A stretch of DNA of 64,000 bases, taken from Thermoplasmatota archaeon (GTDB lineage Archaea > Thermoplasmatota > Penumbrarchaeia > JASLWR01). Both the position numbers and the translations under genes were made by a program. Shown here one piece after another: positions 1-8,185 of this stretch. How positions within the stretch are numbered: the stretch's first letter is position 1; every line of letters starts with the position of its first letter. The notes beneath the pieces were generated by a model that saw nothing but the letters and a program-made list of their open reading frames with translations, was not told the origin of the DNA and ran no database searches. The stretch is taken from NCBI GenBank assembly GCA_030740765.1, contig JASLWR010000008.1, positions 19,591 through 83,590 of the forward strand, given 5' to 3'.

Positions 1-780
1 CAACCCCTGACCTTCCATGATGCCAGGTTCGACATGGTACAGCTTCAAGCATTCGGCGAGTACAAATGTAGGGTTGCCGACCCTGTGAAGTTTTTAAACG
101 AGATAGGAATGGATAGACGGAGTCTCACCCCGCAGGATATGGCTGAGATAGTGCGTGATGAGGTGGTCATGGCCCTCAACCAGGCCCTTGGTTTTATGAA
201 AAAGAAGGGTATGGCCGTAACACAGATCCCACAAAAATTGAAGGCGATCGGAAACGTTACAGTGAAGGCGGGGAAAAGGTCATTCGAGGACATGGGAATG
301 GTGCTTACGGAAATATCGGAACTGTACATCAACCCGCCGAAAAAGGTAAAGGATGCGATTCAGGAGGTATCGACCATATCAGCCTTCACGGACGAGCAGA
401 TATCGAAAAGGACGAAACTGGCCGCCGGGGACGCCATGAGGGATGCCGCCCGGTCCGGGGGTACTGTTTCCATCGGTAGGATAGGCGATGAAAGTAATGT
501 TACCATAAAGGATAGTGTTGTACAGCGCTCGAACATCGGTGGTGGGGGAGGCGGAGGAGCTAGCGGTGAAACCCACATACAGGACAGTGTGTTGACTCGA
601 ACCAATGTCGGTGGAGGCGGCGGAGGAGCGGCGGCCTGCCCCAACTGTGGTGGGAGCATTCAGGCGGGGTGGATCGCCTGTCCAGCATGCGGTGAGAAAC
701 TGAAACAATCTTGTCCCGGCTGCGGTGCGGATATTCAATCCGGGTGGGTGGCCTGCCCGGCTTGTGGAAACAAACTTTAA
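1..780 (+). CDS. SPFH-domain protein with C-terminal double zinc ribbons (5' end outside window)
   Basis: The reading frame is open from base 1, so the gene starts upstream and 259 C-terminal residues are visible. The first visible residues (PLTFHDARFDM, then VQLQAFGEY) match the end of the SPFH (stomatin/prohibitin-like) domain of the YdjI/COG4260 family, membrane-associated scaffold proteins of unknown biochemical role. A glycine-rich linker follows, with two copies of a DSV-x2-R-x-N-x-GGGGGG unit (visible residues about 172-212). The last 47 residues form two tandem CxxC-x11-CxxC zinc ribbons that are near copies of each other (GSIQAGWIACPACG and ADIQSGWVACPACG). The ATG at 34 is internal and is not the start. 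The gene converges on the DUF424/mcm pair. A T run follows the stop directly. Confidence 0.85.
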   Translation, partial: QPLTFHDARFDMVQLQAFGEYKCRVADPVKFLNEIGMDRRSLTPQDMAEIVRDEVVMALNQALGFMKKKGMAVTQIPQKLKAIGNVTVKAGKRSFEDMGMVLTEISELYINPPKKVKDAIQEVSTISAFTDEQISKRTKLAAGDAMRDAARSGGTVSIGRIGDESNVTIKDSVVQRSNIGGGGGGGASGETHIQDSVLTRTNVGGGGGGAAACPNCGGSIQAGWIACPACGEKLKQSCPGCGADIQSGWVACPACGNKL

Positions 781-790
781 TTTTTTTAAT
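779..790 (+). terminator. Poly-T terminator after the SPFH gene
   Basis: Seven T residues begin one base after the TAA stop, in the short gap between two convergent genes. Archaeal termination commonly uses such T tracts without a strong hairpin, and none is visible here. Confidence 0.45.
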
Positions 791-792
791 CA

Positions 793-1101
793 TTAAAATG
801 ACATGATCTGCGCGTGCTTTATTCCTTGTATCAGAAGTACGCAGTCCTGATCGACAAATCCCTGTTCAACTGCAAATTCGACGATCCGGTTTCCAACCAT
901 GTTCATCATATCGGCGGTCCGAATGAGTGAAATCAGTTCGTCCTTTGATATTTCTTTTTCATAATAGAATCCGGGGTCCACGAAAATATTCATCTTGCCT
1001 TCTCGGAATGTCAGGCCAACAATATCTCTGTCACAAATTGCCACGATCCGCTGGTTCCCATGGATATGTACCCGGCAACAGAAATTCGTATCGATGGTCA
1101 T
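793..1101 (-). CDS. DUF424 family archaeal protein
   Basis: This 102-residue protein fits DUF424, a small archaeal family of unknown function. The fit rests on an N-terminal strand pair ending in AICDRDIVGLTFREG, a central FYYEKEISKDELISLI segment, and a C-terminal half with VGNRIVEFAVEQGFVD and a closing GIKHAQIM. The ATG at 1101 is chosen because AGGA lies about eight bases upstream. A TTG at 1137 is in frame and overlaps the mcm stop, but the added residues are not typical of the family. The gene lies just downstream of mcm on the same strand and is probably co-transcribed with it. Family assignment is from recognised sequence pattern; the role is unknown. Confidence 0.8.
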   Translation of the reverse strand: MTIDTNFCCRVHIHGNQRIVAICDRDIVGLTFREGKMNIFVDPGFYYEKEISKDELISLIRTADMMNMVGNRIVEFAVEQGFVDQDCVLLIQGIKHAQIMSF

Positions 1102-1133
1102 GTTATTTTTCCTGAGTATTATTATGGAATCTA

Positions 1134-3275
1134 TCAAGTGGTATCTACAGTTTTGTATTTATTCGGCCCTGTTCTGTAAATATCCCCCAACTGGTTCAAT
1201 TTTGAAAGAGTGATCAGAACCACGTCCTTTGTAATATTCTCGATTTCGCTTTGTCGGATTATTTCCTCCACGGGAACCCCTGTCTTTCCATAATCTTCCA
1301 CTTCAGCCTGCAGGTCACGAATAACACGCTGAATAGTGAAAACACTGGCCCTCTGCGAATGGACCATGGAGCTGGTTATTCGATCGATTCCCCCCATCTC
1401 CAGCGAAGCCTCCTTTTCCAGGTAATATCCAATGAGACCTATAGCGACTTCAACATGTTCCAAACGGACCTCATCCGACAAGTGGGCTTTGGCGCATGCT
1501 TCCGAGAATCTTATTAGTCCCTCGAGCTGTCTTGCCGTGCACGTGACCACATCTTCCCTGCTGCCGCTCCTGATGCCAACGTAATACTCTCGTATCCGGT
1601 CCATGGATTCCTCGGTCATTACGGGAAATACGTGCTTTTTCGCATAAGCAATATACTTTTTCAGGAAATCCCGGTCATAATCGGGTTCAATATTCTCGCT
1701 GGCCAGCTCCACATCATCCTTCCCGTATCGCCCATAGGGAGCCACTTCCCGGTATCGTTTTATCTCGCCGTATCTGTGAGTTTTCAGTACGTGAGCTGCC
1801 AATTTGTCATCTTTCGCGCGGTCGGGAATGTCCTGTATGGTGAAGATCATGTCGAAACGATCGAGTAGCGTCGGAGGCATGTTTATCTCGTCCACCAGCG
1901 ACTCCGAGTGGCCGGTGAATCGACCCATTTTCGGGTTGGCCGCTCCGAGAACGGCACACCGGGATTGTAGGGTCGCCTGGATGCCCGCCTTTGTAATTGT
2001 AACCCTTTGCTGTTCCATGGCCTCATGCATTGAGCTCCTGTCGTGAGTGGTCATCTTGTCGATCTCATCGATACAGACAGTACCCATGTCGGCCAATACG
2101 AGAGCACCCGCCTCGAGATTCCAACGCCCCTTCTCGTGCTCGTCGGGTACAGCGGCGGCGGTAAGACCCGCCGCCGTTGCGGATTTGCCAGTGGTCATTA
2201 CCCCACGAGGGGAAATTTTTTGAATGTAGTTCAGCAGCTGCGATTTCGCAGTCCCGGGATCCCCCACCATTAGAATGTGCATATCACCTCTTAGGAAACC
2301 GTCCGGCGTTTCTTTCCGGACTCCGCCAAACAACTGCAGGGCAAGAGCGAGCTTTTCCTCTTTCATTCCCTGTATAGTGGGAGCAATGGAACTGGCGATC
2401 TTAGAAAGAACTCCCTCGGCTTGGGAAACCGTCCTGAAAAGTTTCTCTTCCTCTGGAGTAATGAGTATTTCCTCGTAATCCTCCTCTGACCTGTTTATAC
2501 CCCTGCATTCCAGAAATTTCTCGAACAGTGTGGACTTGGTATTCCCCCGATCCCTAAGCTGTCGAGACTGAAGAATACCGTTGAATACCACCCTATCTCC
2601 GGGAAATACGCTGTCGGTGAGATCGCCTTCCACGTATACGGTCAATCTCTGGGGTTGAGCGCCACCACGGAGTCCCTCTGGGAATTCCTGAACGTCAATG
2701 CTTTGAGTATCGATAAAGGTGGATTCTCTCTTTAACAGTGTGAAACGGGTAGCGGAGGCTGCTCGGCCGCATCCGCCCTGATCCTTGGGGCAGAACAGGG
2801 GTTCCTCAAAATCCTTCCGGCTCTGGAGAATGTTGATGGGGGTTTCACACCTCCTGCACTTGAAGACGGCCACCGTTACCCTGGGCCTGACCTCGGTAAC
2901 CCTCCGCACGAGGGCTTCTATGGATACGAGACGATCAAGATGACTTGCACGGATGTTCCGGATGTCCTCCCTTGCCATGGCGGGTGGAATATCAATGATG
3001 TGCATTATTAGTTGTACTTTGCGGTCCACATGCATGAAATCCTTCATGGCCTGCTCTCCCAGAGATATGGCCCATCTGGGAGATTCCAGTACGTACTCGG
3101 AAAAATCCCTGTTGAATTCCACGATATCGGTGAAATATACGGATATACTCGCTGTTTGCGGAAAGCTATCGGCAGCTTCCCGGATCAACGGACCGTATTT
3201 TCTCTGACCTTCAGTCTCACCCCTGAAGAATATCCGCCACATTTCTTTTATCTCTTCTTCGTTCCAGATTTCCAT
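1134..3275 (-). CDS. mcm: Replicative DNA helicase MCM
   Basis: MCM forms the hexameric 3'-5' helicase that unwinds DNA at archaeal replication forks. The 713-residue protein has the full architecture. There is an N-terminal domain with a zinc-binding element (C140, C143, C162, C169; the last pair is spaced by six residues rather than the usual two to four). The AAA+ core has Walker A GDPGTAKS at 338-345, Walker B CIDEID near 401-406, sensor-1 asparagine near 447 and the LLDRFD arginine finger near 473. A C-terminal winged-helix region follows. No intein is present. The ATG at 3275 is preferred to the upstream in-frame start at 3302 because GGAGGG sits seven bases upstream. A TATA box lies about 70 bases upstream. 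DUF424 follows on the same strand. Confidence 0.96.
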   Translation of the reverse strand: MEIWNEEEIKEMWRIFFRGETEGQRKYGPLIREAADSFPQTASISVYFTDIVEFNRDFSEYVLESPRWAISLGEQAMKDFMHVDRKVQLIMHIIDIPPAMAREDIRNIRASHLDRLVSIEALVRRVTEVRPRVTVAVFKCRRCETPINILQSRKDFEEPLFCPKDQGGCGRAASATRFTLLKRESTFIDTQSIDVQEFPEGLRGGAQPQRLTVYVEGDLTDSVFPGDRVVFNGILQSRQLRDRGNTKSTLFEKFLECRGINRSEEDYEEILITPEEEKLFRTVSQAEGVLSKIASSIAPTIQGMKEEKLALALQLFGGVRKETPDGFLRGDMHILMVGDPGTAKSQLLNYIQKISPRGVMTTGKSATAAGLTAAAVPDEHEKGRWNLEAGALVLADMGTVCIDEIDKMTTHDRSSMHEAMEQQRVTITKAGIQATLQSRCAVLGAANPKMGRFTGHSESLVDEINMPPTLLDRFDMIFTIQDIPDRAKDDKLAAHVLKTHRYGEIKRYREVAPYGRYGKDDVELASENIEPDYDRDFLKKYIAYAKKHVFPVMTEESMDRIREYYVGIRSGSREDVVTCTARQLEGLIRFSEACAKAHLSDEVRLEHVEVAIGLIGYYLEKEASLEMGGIDRITSSMVHSQRASVFTIQRVIRDLQAEVEDYGKTGVPVEEIIRQSEIENITKDVVLITLSKLNQLGDIYRTGPNKYKTVDTT

Positions 3276-3340
3276 TTTCGACCCTCCAAGGCCCCGGGTC
3301 ACAGCAAATCGCTGTGCATGAAAGTGTATCAGATAGATAG

Positions 3341-3350
3341 TATATAAAGG
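3341..3350 (-). promoter_or_regulatory. TATA box of the mcm promoter
   Basis: On the minus strand the bases read CCTTTATATA. The element lies about 70 bases upstream of the mcm ATG. A start of transcription 25 bases downstream would give a leader of roughly 45 bases containing the GGAGGG ribosome binding site. Confidence 0.6.
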
Positions 3351-3497
3351 TTAATTAGGGGGGTTAGTGAAAGTAAAATAAGCCATAAAAATGGTACATA
3401 CTAACAGGAAAGCAATGGAGCGAAGCCTCCGGCAATCTCCCAATGACACAAGAATACCTTGGAGTGTGTTTCGCCCCCAGGCTAACACAATACCCCT

Positions 3498-4355
3498 TCA
3501 TTCATTTGTCTCTTTGGACCTTGAGGATTTGTCATTGAATGGTTGGAGAATCAGGTTGAGAAAATGTAGCTTTCGGGGTTCACGGTATTCGTCCAATCCA
3601 ATTTTAAAGGTAAGCTGGCCATTCTTGGGTTCGTCGGTATAAAGGGAGAACAACCGGTCCCACCAGGAAAAAATGGTTCCGAAATTGGAATAGGATTCCC
3701 GATAAATGTTACTGTGGTGTATTCGGTGCATGTCCGGAGTAACAAAGAGCTTGCGAAGAATCCGGTCTACGGGATCGGGGATATAGATATCAGCATGAGT
3801 GAAGAAGGCCATTCCTGCCAGGCCGATCTCGAATATTACCACTCCGGCTGCCGGAGGTCCCAGGGCAATAACCACACCTGTTTTGATTCCGAGGGAGATT
3901 AGTATCTCCAATGGGTGAAACCTGGCTGCGGATGTAACATCAATATCCAGGTCCGTATGGTGTGTTCTATGCAACCTCCACAGCGGATCTGCTCTGTGAA
4001 AAAGAGCGTGTTGTATCCAGATTATAAGGTCGAAGAACACAATAGTAAAAGGTATGGTGAACCAGATGGGTAAGTCCAGTATATTCAGTAAACCCCAGTT
4101 GTTGTTCTTGGCCCAGATAGCAGCACCAACAGGCAGGATGGGAAAAACAGAAACGAATGTAAATGCCATTACTCTCACCAAAATATTATTGAAGAAAGTA
4201 AGTCCAAGATTTGATATCCATCTGGTCGTTCGGGGGACCGAAAGCTTCCGTCTCCTGATGACCATCTCCAGACACAGTAACAGAAACAAAGTTACGAGAA
4301 CTACCGCTGAGCGGATGAAGGGCTCGTAAACCAGTATAAAATCCAATCCATCCAA
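3498..4355 (-). CDS. Fatty acid hydroxylase / sterol desaturase family membrane protein
   Basis: This 285-residue integral membrane protein belongs to the COG3000 non-haem di-iron hydroxylase/desaturase superfamily. The histidine clusters that bind the iron pair are visible: HALFH at 116-120, HRTHH at 129-133, further histidines at 148 and 187, and HRIHH at 210-214. Hydrophobic segments occupy about residues 10-32, 55-80, 97-115 and 150-185. Family members hydroxylate or desaturate fatty acids, sterols or carotenoids, and the substrate cannot be told from sequence. It stands alone on the minus strand about 140 bases downstream of the orphan gene at 4500-5090. Because archaeal membrane lipids lack fatty acids, its substrate is an open question. 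Transfer from bacteria is possible. Confidence 0.85.
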   Translation of the reverse strand: MDGLDFILVYEPFIRSAVVLVTLFLLLCLEMVIRRRKLSVPRTTRWISNLGLTFFNNILVRVMAFTFVSVFPILPVGAAIWAKNNNWGLLNILDLPIWFTIPFTIVFFDLIIWIQHALFHRADPLWRLHRTHHTDLDIDVTSAARFHPLEILISLGIKTGVVIALGPPAAGVVIFEIGLAGMAFFTHADIYIPDPVDRILRKLFVTPDMHRIHHSNIYRESYSNFGTIFSWWDRLFSLYTDEPKNGQLTFKIGLDEYREPRKLHFLNLILQPFNDKSSRSKETNE

Positions 4356-4499
4356 ATTTTCAATATCCTTTCAATTTCAAAACGCATTTTAAATTCGTAG
4401 GCACTCCATGAAAATACATATAATTTTCATCGGTTTAATCTCACTATCAGCACTCTATGAACCCATTTTTCATTTCATTCCACAATGTAGATTTGCTCA

Positions 4500-5090
4500 T
4501 TATTTCTTGAAAAAAGCTTTGATCTTATCGGGTGCAAAAGATCGGTAAACCTTCAATATAGAGCGCCAGGATTCCGCCTCCATGCTTTCAGGCATCTTCC
4601 CAAGCACAAATCCCCCGATCAGTTTCTTGCCACCAACGTCAATTGCAATTATCGAAATATTGTCGGGATACCTCATTATCTCGACATTGGTCGTTTGTTT
4701 CCTTCTGGTTCTCATGGGTATCAAGGTGATGAGGGATTCACCTGCAATATCGTAATCCTCCAGCGAGTCATTCACCTTCAAGGGAAAATCGGACCTATCG
4801 TCGAAATAATTACCGTGGATAACAGCCAACGCCTCCAGGGGTTGATCGAATTTATCCTCCGAGTAATCCGGAAAATACATCAAAACCGAAGTGTCATCCG
4901 GGAATCGGGTTTTCCTGCAGTCCGTTGCTGTGTAGACCACCATTAGCCTTGAGCGATCATCTATTGGGTCATCATCGCAGAAGACATGAAAAGGGGGTCT
5001 TGACATTATATTATTCTTGAAGTTCATCCCCAGGGATATACCGTCGAAGGAGTATTCTTCCGCTTTCTTGAATTGGATTTTCTGTGTCAT
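4500..5090 (-). CDS. Hypothetical protein, 196 residues
   Basis: I do not recognise a family. The protein is soluble in appearance, with no signal peptide or membrane segment, and mixes charged turns with short strands (for example SRLMVVYTATDC, LITLIPMRT, ISIIAIDVGGKKLIGGFVLG). It ends in a helix with a basic tail. A TATA-like box 21-30 bases upstream of the ATG suggests a leaderless transcript. Codon use is ordinary, so I regard it as a real gene of unknown role at the edge of an AT-rich patch. Confidence 0.7.
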   Translation of the reverse strand: MTQKIQFKKAEEYSFDGISLGMNFKNNIMSRPPFHVFCDDDPIDDRSRLMVVYTATDCRKTRFPDDTSVLMYFPDYSEDKFDQPLEALAVIHGNYFDDRSDFPLKVNDSLEDYDIAGESLITLIPMRTRRKQTTNVEIMRYPDNISIIAIDVGGKKLIGGFVLGKMPESMEAESWRSILKVYRSFAPDKIKAFFKK

Positions 5091-5110
5091 AGGACGAAAA
5101 AAGATAATGA

Positions 5111-5120
5111 GTATATAAAA
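5111..5120 (-). promoter_or_regulatory. TATA box for the 196-residue hypothetical gene
   Basis: The minus strand reads TTTTATATAC, ending 21 bases before the ATG at 5090. This spacing places the transcription start at or next to the start codon, as in archaeal leaderless mRNAs. Confidence 0.5.
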
Positions 5121-5297
5121 TAAGTTTTGGTGATTTTCTCGATTGGTACCAATGAAGAGAGGGTATTCCTTTGTTGAGATGAGTAATTACATTGTATTGT
5201 TTCAGACATAGAAATATTGGTTTTCCTTTGAACGTTAATAAAGTAATAGCCATAACAAATGAGACAAAAAGTCAAAGCAAATTCTTACAAAGAACAA

Positions 5298-6122
5298 TTA
5301 TTTTACTTGCTCCTCACAAAGTAAAATAAGCCTATCGGGTCCATCACAATATAGAGAGAAATAGCATCCAGGATCAACTAGACCTGGTGATAATTCCCCA
5401 TTATCATCAATGTGATTAAAACCCTTGAGAAAAAATCGATCGCCAGTATTTACCAAGCCATCATGGTTCAAATCTTGGAACGAATAAAGATTAGTTTCAT
5501 CAATAGGCTTACCATAGATTTCAGAAATTGTATGGATTCCATTACTTAGATCGAAGCGATCTTTAGAATATACTCGAAAATACGTTCGAGTAACTGCACT
5601 CCCTACGTAAGGTGGATCTGAACCGCCAGATGCAACAATAAGCTGATAATCTTTATTATCGGTCCTAGCACCACTTTCAAGGTTTATGCTAGCAAAACCG
5701 TGTAATGCCCAATTTTCATAAAAGAAATATGAAGGATTATCTTTGTTGAATGAGGAATACCCCCAAGTAGAAGCGCTGGCACATAGGATACAAACGACTA
5801 TTGCTCCAAGGCTATTTCGGTCAAATGATTTTCTTTTCTTATAGAACAATTTGTTGGCATAGATTATCAGAGAAATTACTCCCAAATAAGTAACTATGAG
5901 GTATATGATAAGAATGACCATTGACAATTGAAAATCTTTTTTCAATGCATATGTTATATAGGACCATGATAATAGATTTACAACTGTTATTAGTGATGAT
6001 ATATACAATGCAAGTTTTTTGTGAAGTCGTAATAAAAATCGAAAAGATAGGTAAAACGATAGGAATATGAAAAATAATCCTAAAATCCATAGTATTAGAC
6101 TGGGAGTATAATTAAAAACCAA
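5298..6122 (-). CDS. Hypothetical membrane protein with EF-hand-like loop
   Basis: The 274-residue product has four hydrophobic segments in its first 130 residues (about 8-32, 37-60, 68-90 and 108-124), followed by a roughly 145-residue polar domain likely outside the membrane. That domain contains DLNHDGLVNTGDRF, an Asp-rich loop like a dockerin or EF-hand calcium site, and a preceding YFRVYSKDRFD stretch. No family is recognised. The coding region is visibly AT-richer than the flanking genes. A second small membrane gene lies 21 bases upstream on the same strand, so the two may be co-transcribed. Confidence 0.65.
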   Translation of the reverse strand: MVFNYTPSLILWILGLFFIFLSFYLSFRFLLRLHKKLALYISSLITVVNLLSWSYITYALKKDFQLSMVILIIYLIVTYLGVISLIIYANKLFYKKRKSFDRNSLGAIVVCILCASASTWGYSSFNKDNPSYFFYENWALHGFASINLESGARTDNKDYQLIVASGGSDPPYVGSAVTRTYFRVYSKDRFDLSNGIHTISEIYGKPIDETNLYSFQDLNHDGLVNTGDRFFLKGFNHIDDNGELSPGLVDPGCYFSLYCDGPDRLILLCEEQVK

Positions 6123-6143
6123 ATATGTTTCCTCTTTGATATA

Positions 6144-6497
6144 CTAAGTCTCGACATTACTGAAAACAATGAATCTATCGATAATAGCACCTAATATACT
6201 AAGAAAACTGACTAAAAACAACATTTTTAACCAAAATATTCGAAAGTGTGGAATCTTATATTCATTGTTCTTTCTTAAATAGACTAAAATTATCAGGAAA
6301 ACTAAAAAGAAATTGAGGGGGAGATTCATGATCCAAGTTTTCATCAATGTAGAAAAGAGGGGAACTTCCGGTTTAAATAAGAAATCAAAGACTATTGCAT
6401 TTCCTGAAGAATAATCACAAAATAATAAAATAGATATTAGGGAAAATAAAGTGACAGTGTATACATGGATCAATCGATTTCGAATCATTTGTTTCAT
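6144..6497 (-). CDS. Small hypothetical membrane protein, 117 residues
   Basis: Three hydrophobic helices are visible at about residues 10-28, 52-71 and 88-108, separated by short polar loops. There is no recognisable domain. The sequence is AT-rich like its downstream neighbour at 5298-6122, with which it probably forms a two-gene unit. Its role is unknown. Confidence 0.55.
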   Translation of the reverse strand: MKQMIRNRLIHVYTVTLFSLISILLFCDYSSGNAIVFDFLFKPEVPLFSTLMKTWIMNLPLNFFLVFLIILVYLRKNNEYKIPHFRIFWLKMLFLVSFLSILGAIIDRFIVFSNVET

Positions 6498-7046
6498 ATT
6501 ATCATAGGCTTTGCATTACTCCATAAGGAATCATAAATCTCCGTACCATTTTCGAGATGTTTAAACGCCCTTCCTCCAAAGGATGAATTGCAATATATTA
6601 ATCGATTTCATGATATAAAAATTTTACCCTAAACGTAAATAATTATACACCTATTGAGAAGTCGATTATCTACAACGGACTCAGGTATCGAGGAAGAAAC
6701 TCATTTAATGGCGAGAGGGGGTGCAAGAGGAGTTGTTATAGTAGACAAGTGGTTAAAAGAATATAGGCTTGTTCAAATAGATGATGATTGTGCTAATAAG
6801 ATACATGACGAATGGGAAAGAAAGAAAAGTAATGATTAATCTGAACATGACCGGTTTTCATCCCTCGACGCCCACCCCAACCAATTTATCCACCCATGGT
6901 GTTGATTAGTATTCCCATCTTCGAAGTAGGTCCATTAACTGCCACTTCATATTATGACTTCAGTGAAGAGTGGATTGCGGTTGTTTTGAATTTTCTTATG
7001 GGTGTCGTAAATATATAAAATATGATTTACTTAGGTGAATGAAAAA
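6498..7046. other. AT-rich spacer with no confident gene
   Basis: Roughly 550 bases separate two minus-strand genes. The only candidate coding sequence is the short plus-strand frame at 6708-6839. Otherwise I see AT-rich sequence without clear hairpins, tRNA or repeats. The stretch continues the AT-rich composition of the neighbouring membrane genes and may be remnant DNA from a past insertion. Confidence 0.5.
6708..6839 (+). CDS. Possible small ORF or gene remnant, 43 residues
   Basis: From an ATG at 6708 a 43-residue frame reads through a plausible strand-helix segment (VVIVDKWLKEYRLVQID, then a charged helix ending in ERKKSND). The composition looks protein-like, but the frame is short, lacks a convincing ribosome binding site and has no recognised relative. 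It could be the last exon-like remnant of a decayed gene in this AT-rich patch, or chance. Confidence 0.25.
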   Translation: MARGGARGVVIVDKWLKEYRLVQIDDDCANKIHDEWERKKSND

Positions 7047-8177
7047 TCACACCAATTCTCGATAAACCTCATAAAGCCTTTTCACAGACTCCCCCCATGT
7101 GTATCGTTTCGCCCTTTTTATTCCGTCACGGATCATATTCCGCCTTAACTCCCCGGAATCGCTCACAGCCTTCATGGCTTCAGAAATACTTGCCGGATCA
7201 TGAGGGTCCACTTTCAATTGTTCATTTCCTGCAACCTCCGATAACGCCCCCATTCCCGAATGGATCACCGGACAGCCGGATGCCATTGCTTCTATAACGG
7301 GCAGGCCGAAACCCTCCGAAATCGAAGGGAATACAAGGGCCAGGGCATTACGGTACAATTCACTAAGTCGTTCATCGTCCACGTGACCGGTAAATTTTAT
7401 CCTGTCCTCCAATCCTCGTTTCCTGATACGATCGAAAATACTTTCGTTCTCCCACCCCCTTTTCCCGGCCCATACCAATTTCACATTTCCATTACCGTCA
7501 CTGACCGTAAAATACTCGAACGCTTTTACAATGTTAGCGAGATTCTTTCGCGGCTCGACGGTCCCCACGCAAAGAAAATACTTTTCAGATTTATCCGGGT
7601 CAGGTCCTGGACGAAAAACGGGATCCACGCCATGGTGTATCACTCTCGTTTTTTCGCCAATCTCCGAACCGTACCATTTTATTATCTGATCTCGGGTATA
7701 GCAAGAGGGTACCGAGATGAGGTCCGCATGACGGGCGCTGACTTTCACTGCTCTTTTCCAGTACTCCCTGGTAGCAAAAGGAAAAAGATCGGGTTTCTCA
7801 AGATAGATAAGATCGTGGATCGTTACCAGGGTTTTGGTCGCTTCCGGTAGCGGTTTTATGAGAGGTAGAACGAATTTCAGGCAGTGAATAATATCAAAAT
7901 TATGCTTCCAAGCCAGCTCCGCAAGTGTGATATGATCGAAATACATACGTGAAAACCAGCTGTCAAAAGCCCCTTGAACCACTCTGAACTTTTCTTTTTG
8001 GACCAGAGCCCTGCTTCTCTTAGAGCGCTCCAGATCCGCCTTGCTAAGGTACAGGATATGTTCAACGGGGTTGGAATATTTTTTGCCTGACATGGTCTCC
8101 AGCAGATTGACAGCATAACGGCCAATGCCTCCCCGGTGGGCCCCGACGCAATCCCTGGCGTTGATGGCGATCTTCAT
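7047..8177 (-). CDS. Glycosyltransferase family 4 (GT-B fold) protein
   Basis: This 376-residue cytosolic enzyme transfers a sugar from an activated donor to a glycan or lipid acceptor. The N-terminal half has the glycine-rich GGIGRY acceptor-domain motif at 16-21 and the H121-D122 pair. The C-terminal donor domain has GTVEPRKN at 205-212 and the E-x7-E signature (E288, E296 in SEGFGLPVIEAMASG), which is diagnostic of GT4 enzymes such as mannosyltransferases. It starts eight bases after the stop of the ModE/Nudix gene, so the two form an operon. Together with the GT-C enzyme and the flippase in this window it points to surface glycan assembly. The donor sugar cannot be told from sequence. Confidence 0.9.
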   Translation of the reverse strand: MKIAINARDCVGAHRGGIGRYAVNLLETMSGKKYSNPVEHILYLSKADLERSKRSRALVQKEKFRVVQGAFDSWFSRMYFDHITLAELAWKHNFDIIHCLKFVLPLIKPLPEATKTLVTIHDLIYLEKPDLFPFATREYWKRAVKVSARHADLISVPSCYTRDQIIKWYGSEIGEKTRVIHHGVDPVFRPGPDPDKSEKYFLCVGTVEPRKNLANIVKAFEYFTVSDGNGNVKLVWAGKRGWENESIFDRIRKRGLEDRIKFTGHVDDERLSELYRNALALVFPSISEGFGLPVIEAMASGCPVIHSGMGALSEVAGNEQLKVDPHDPASISEAMKAVSDSGELRRNMIRDGIKRAKRYTWGESVKRLYEVYRELV

Positions 8178-8185
8178 CGGATTAC

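Noticed and set aside
1102..1137. TTG start giving a longer DUF424 protein overlapping mcm
   Set aside because: The ATG at 1101 has an AGGA site and fits the family's N terminus.
1134..3275. Intein in the MCM or LonB gene
   Set aside because: Both proteins have normal length with uninterrupted Walker and catalytic motifs.
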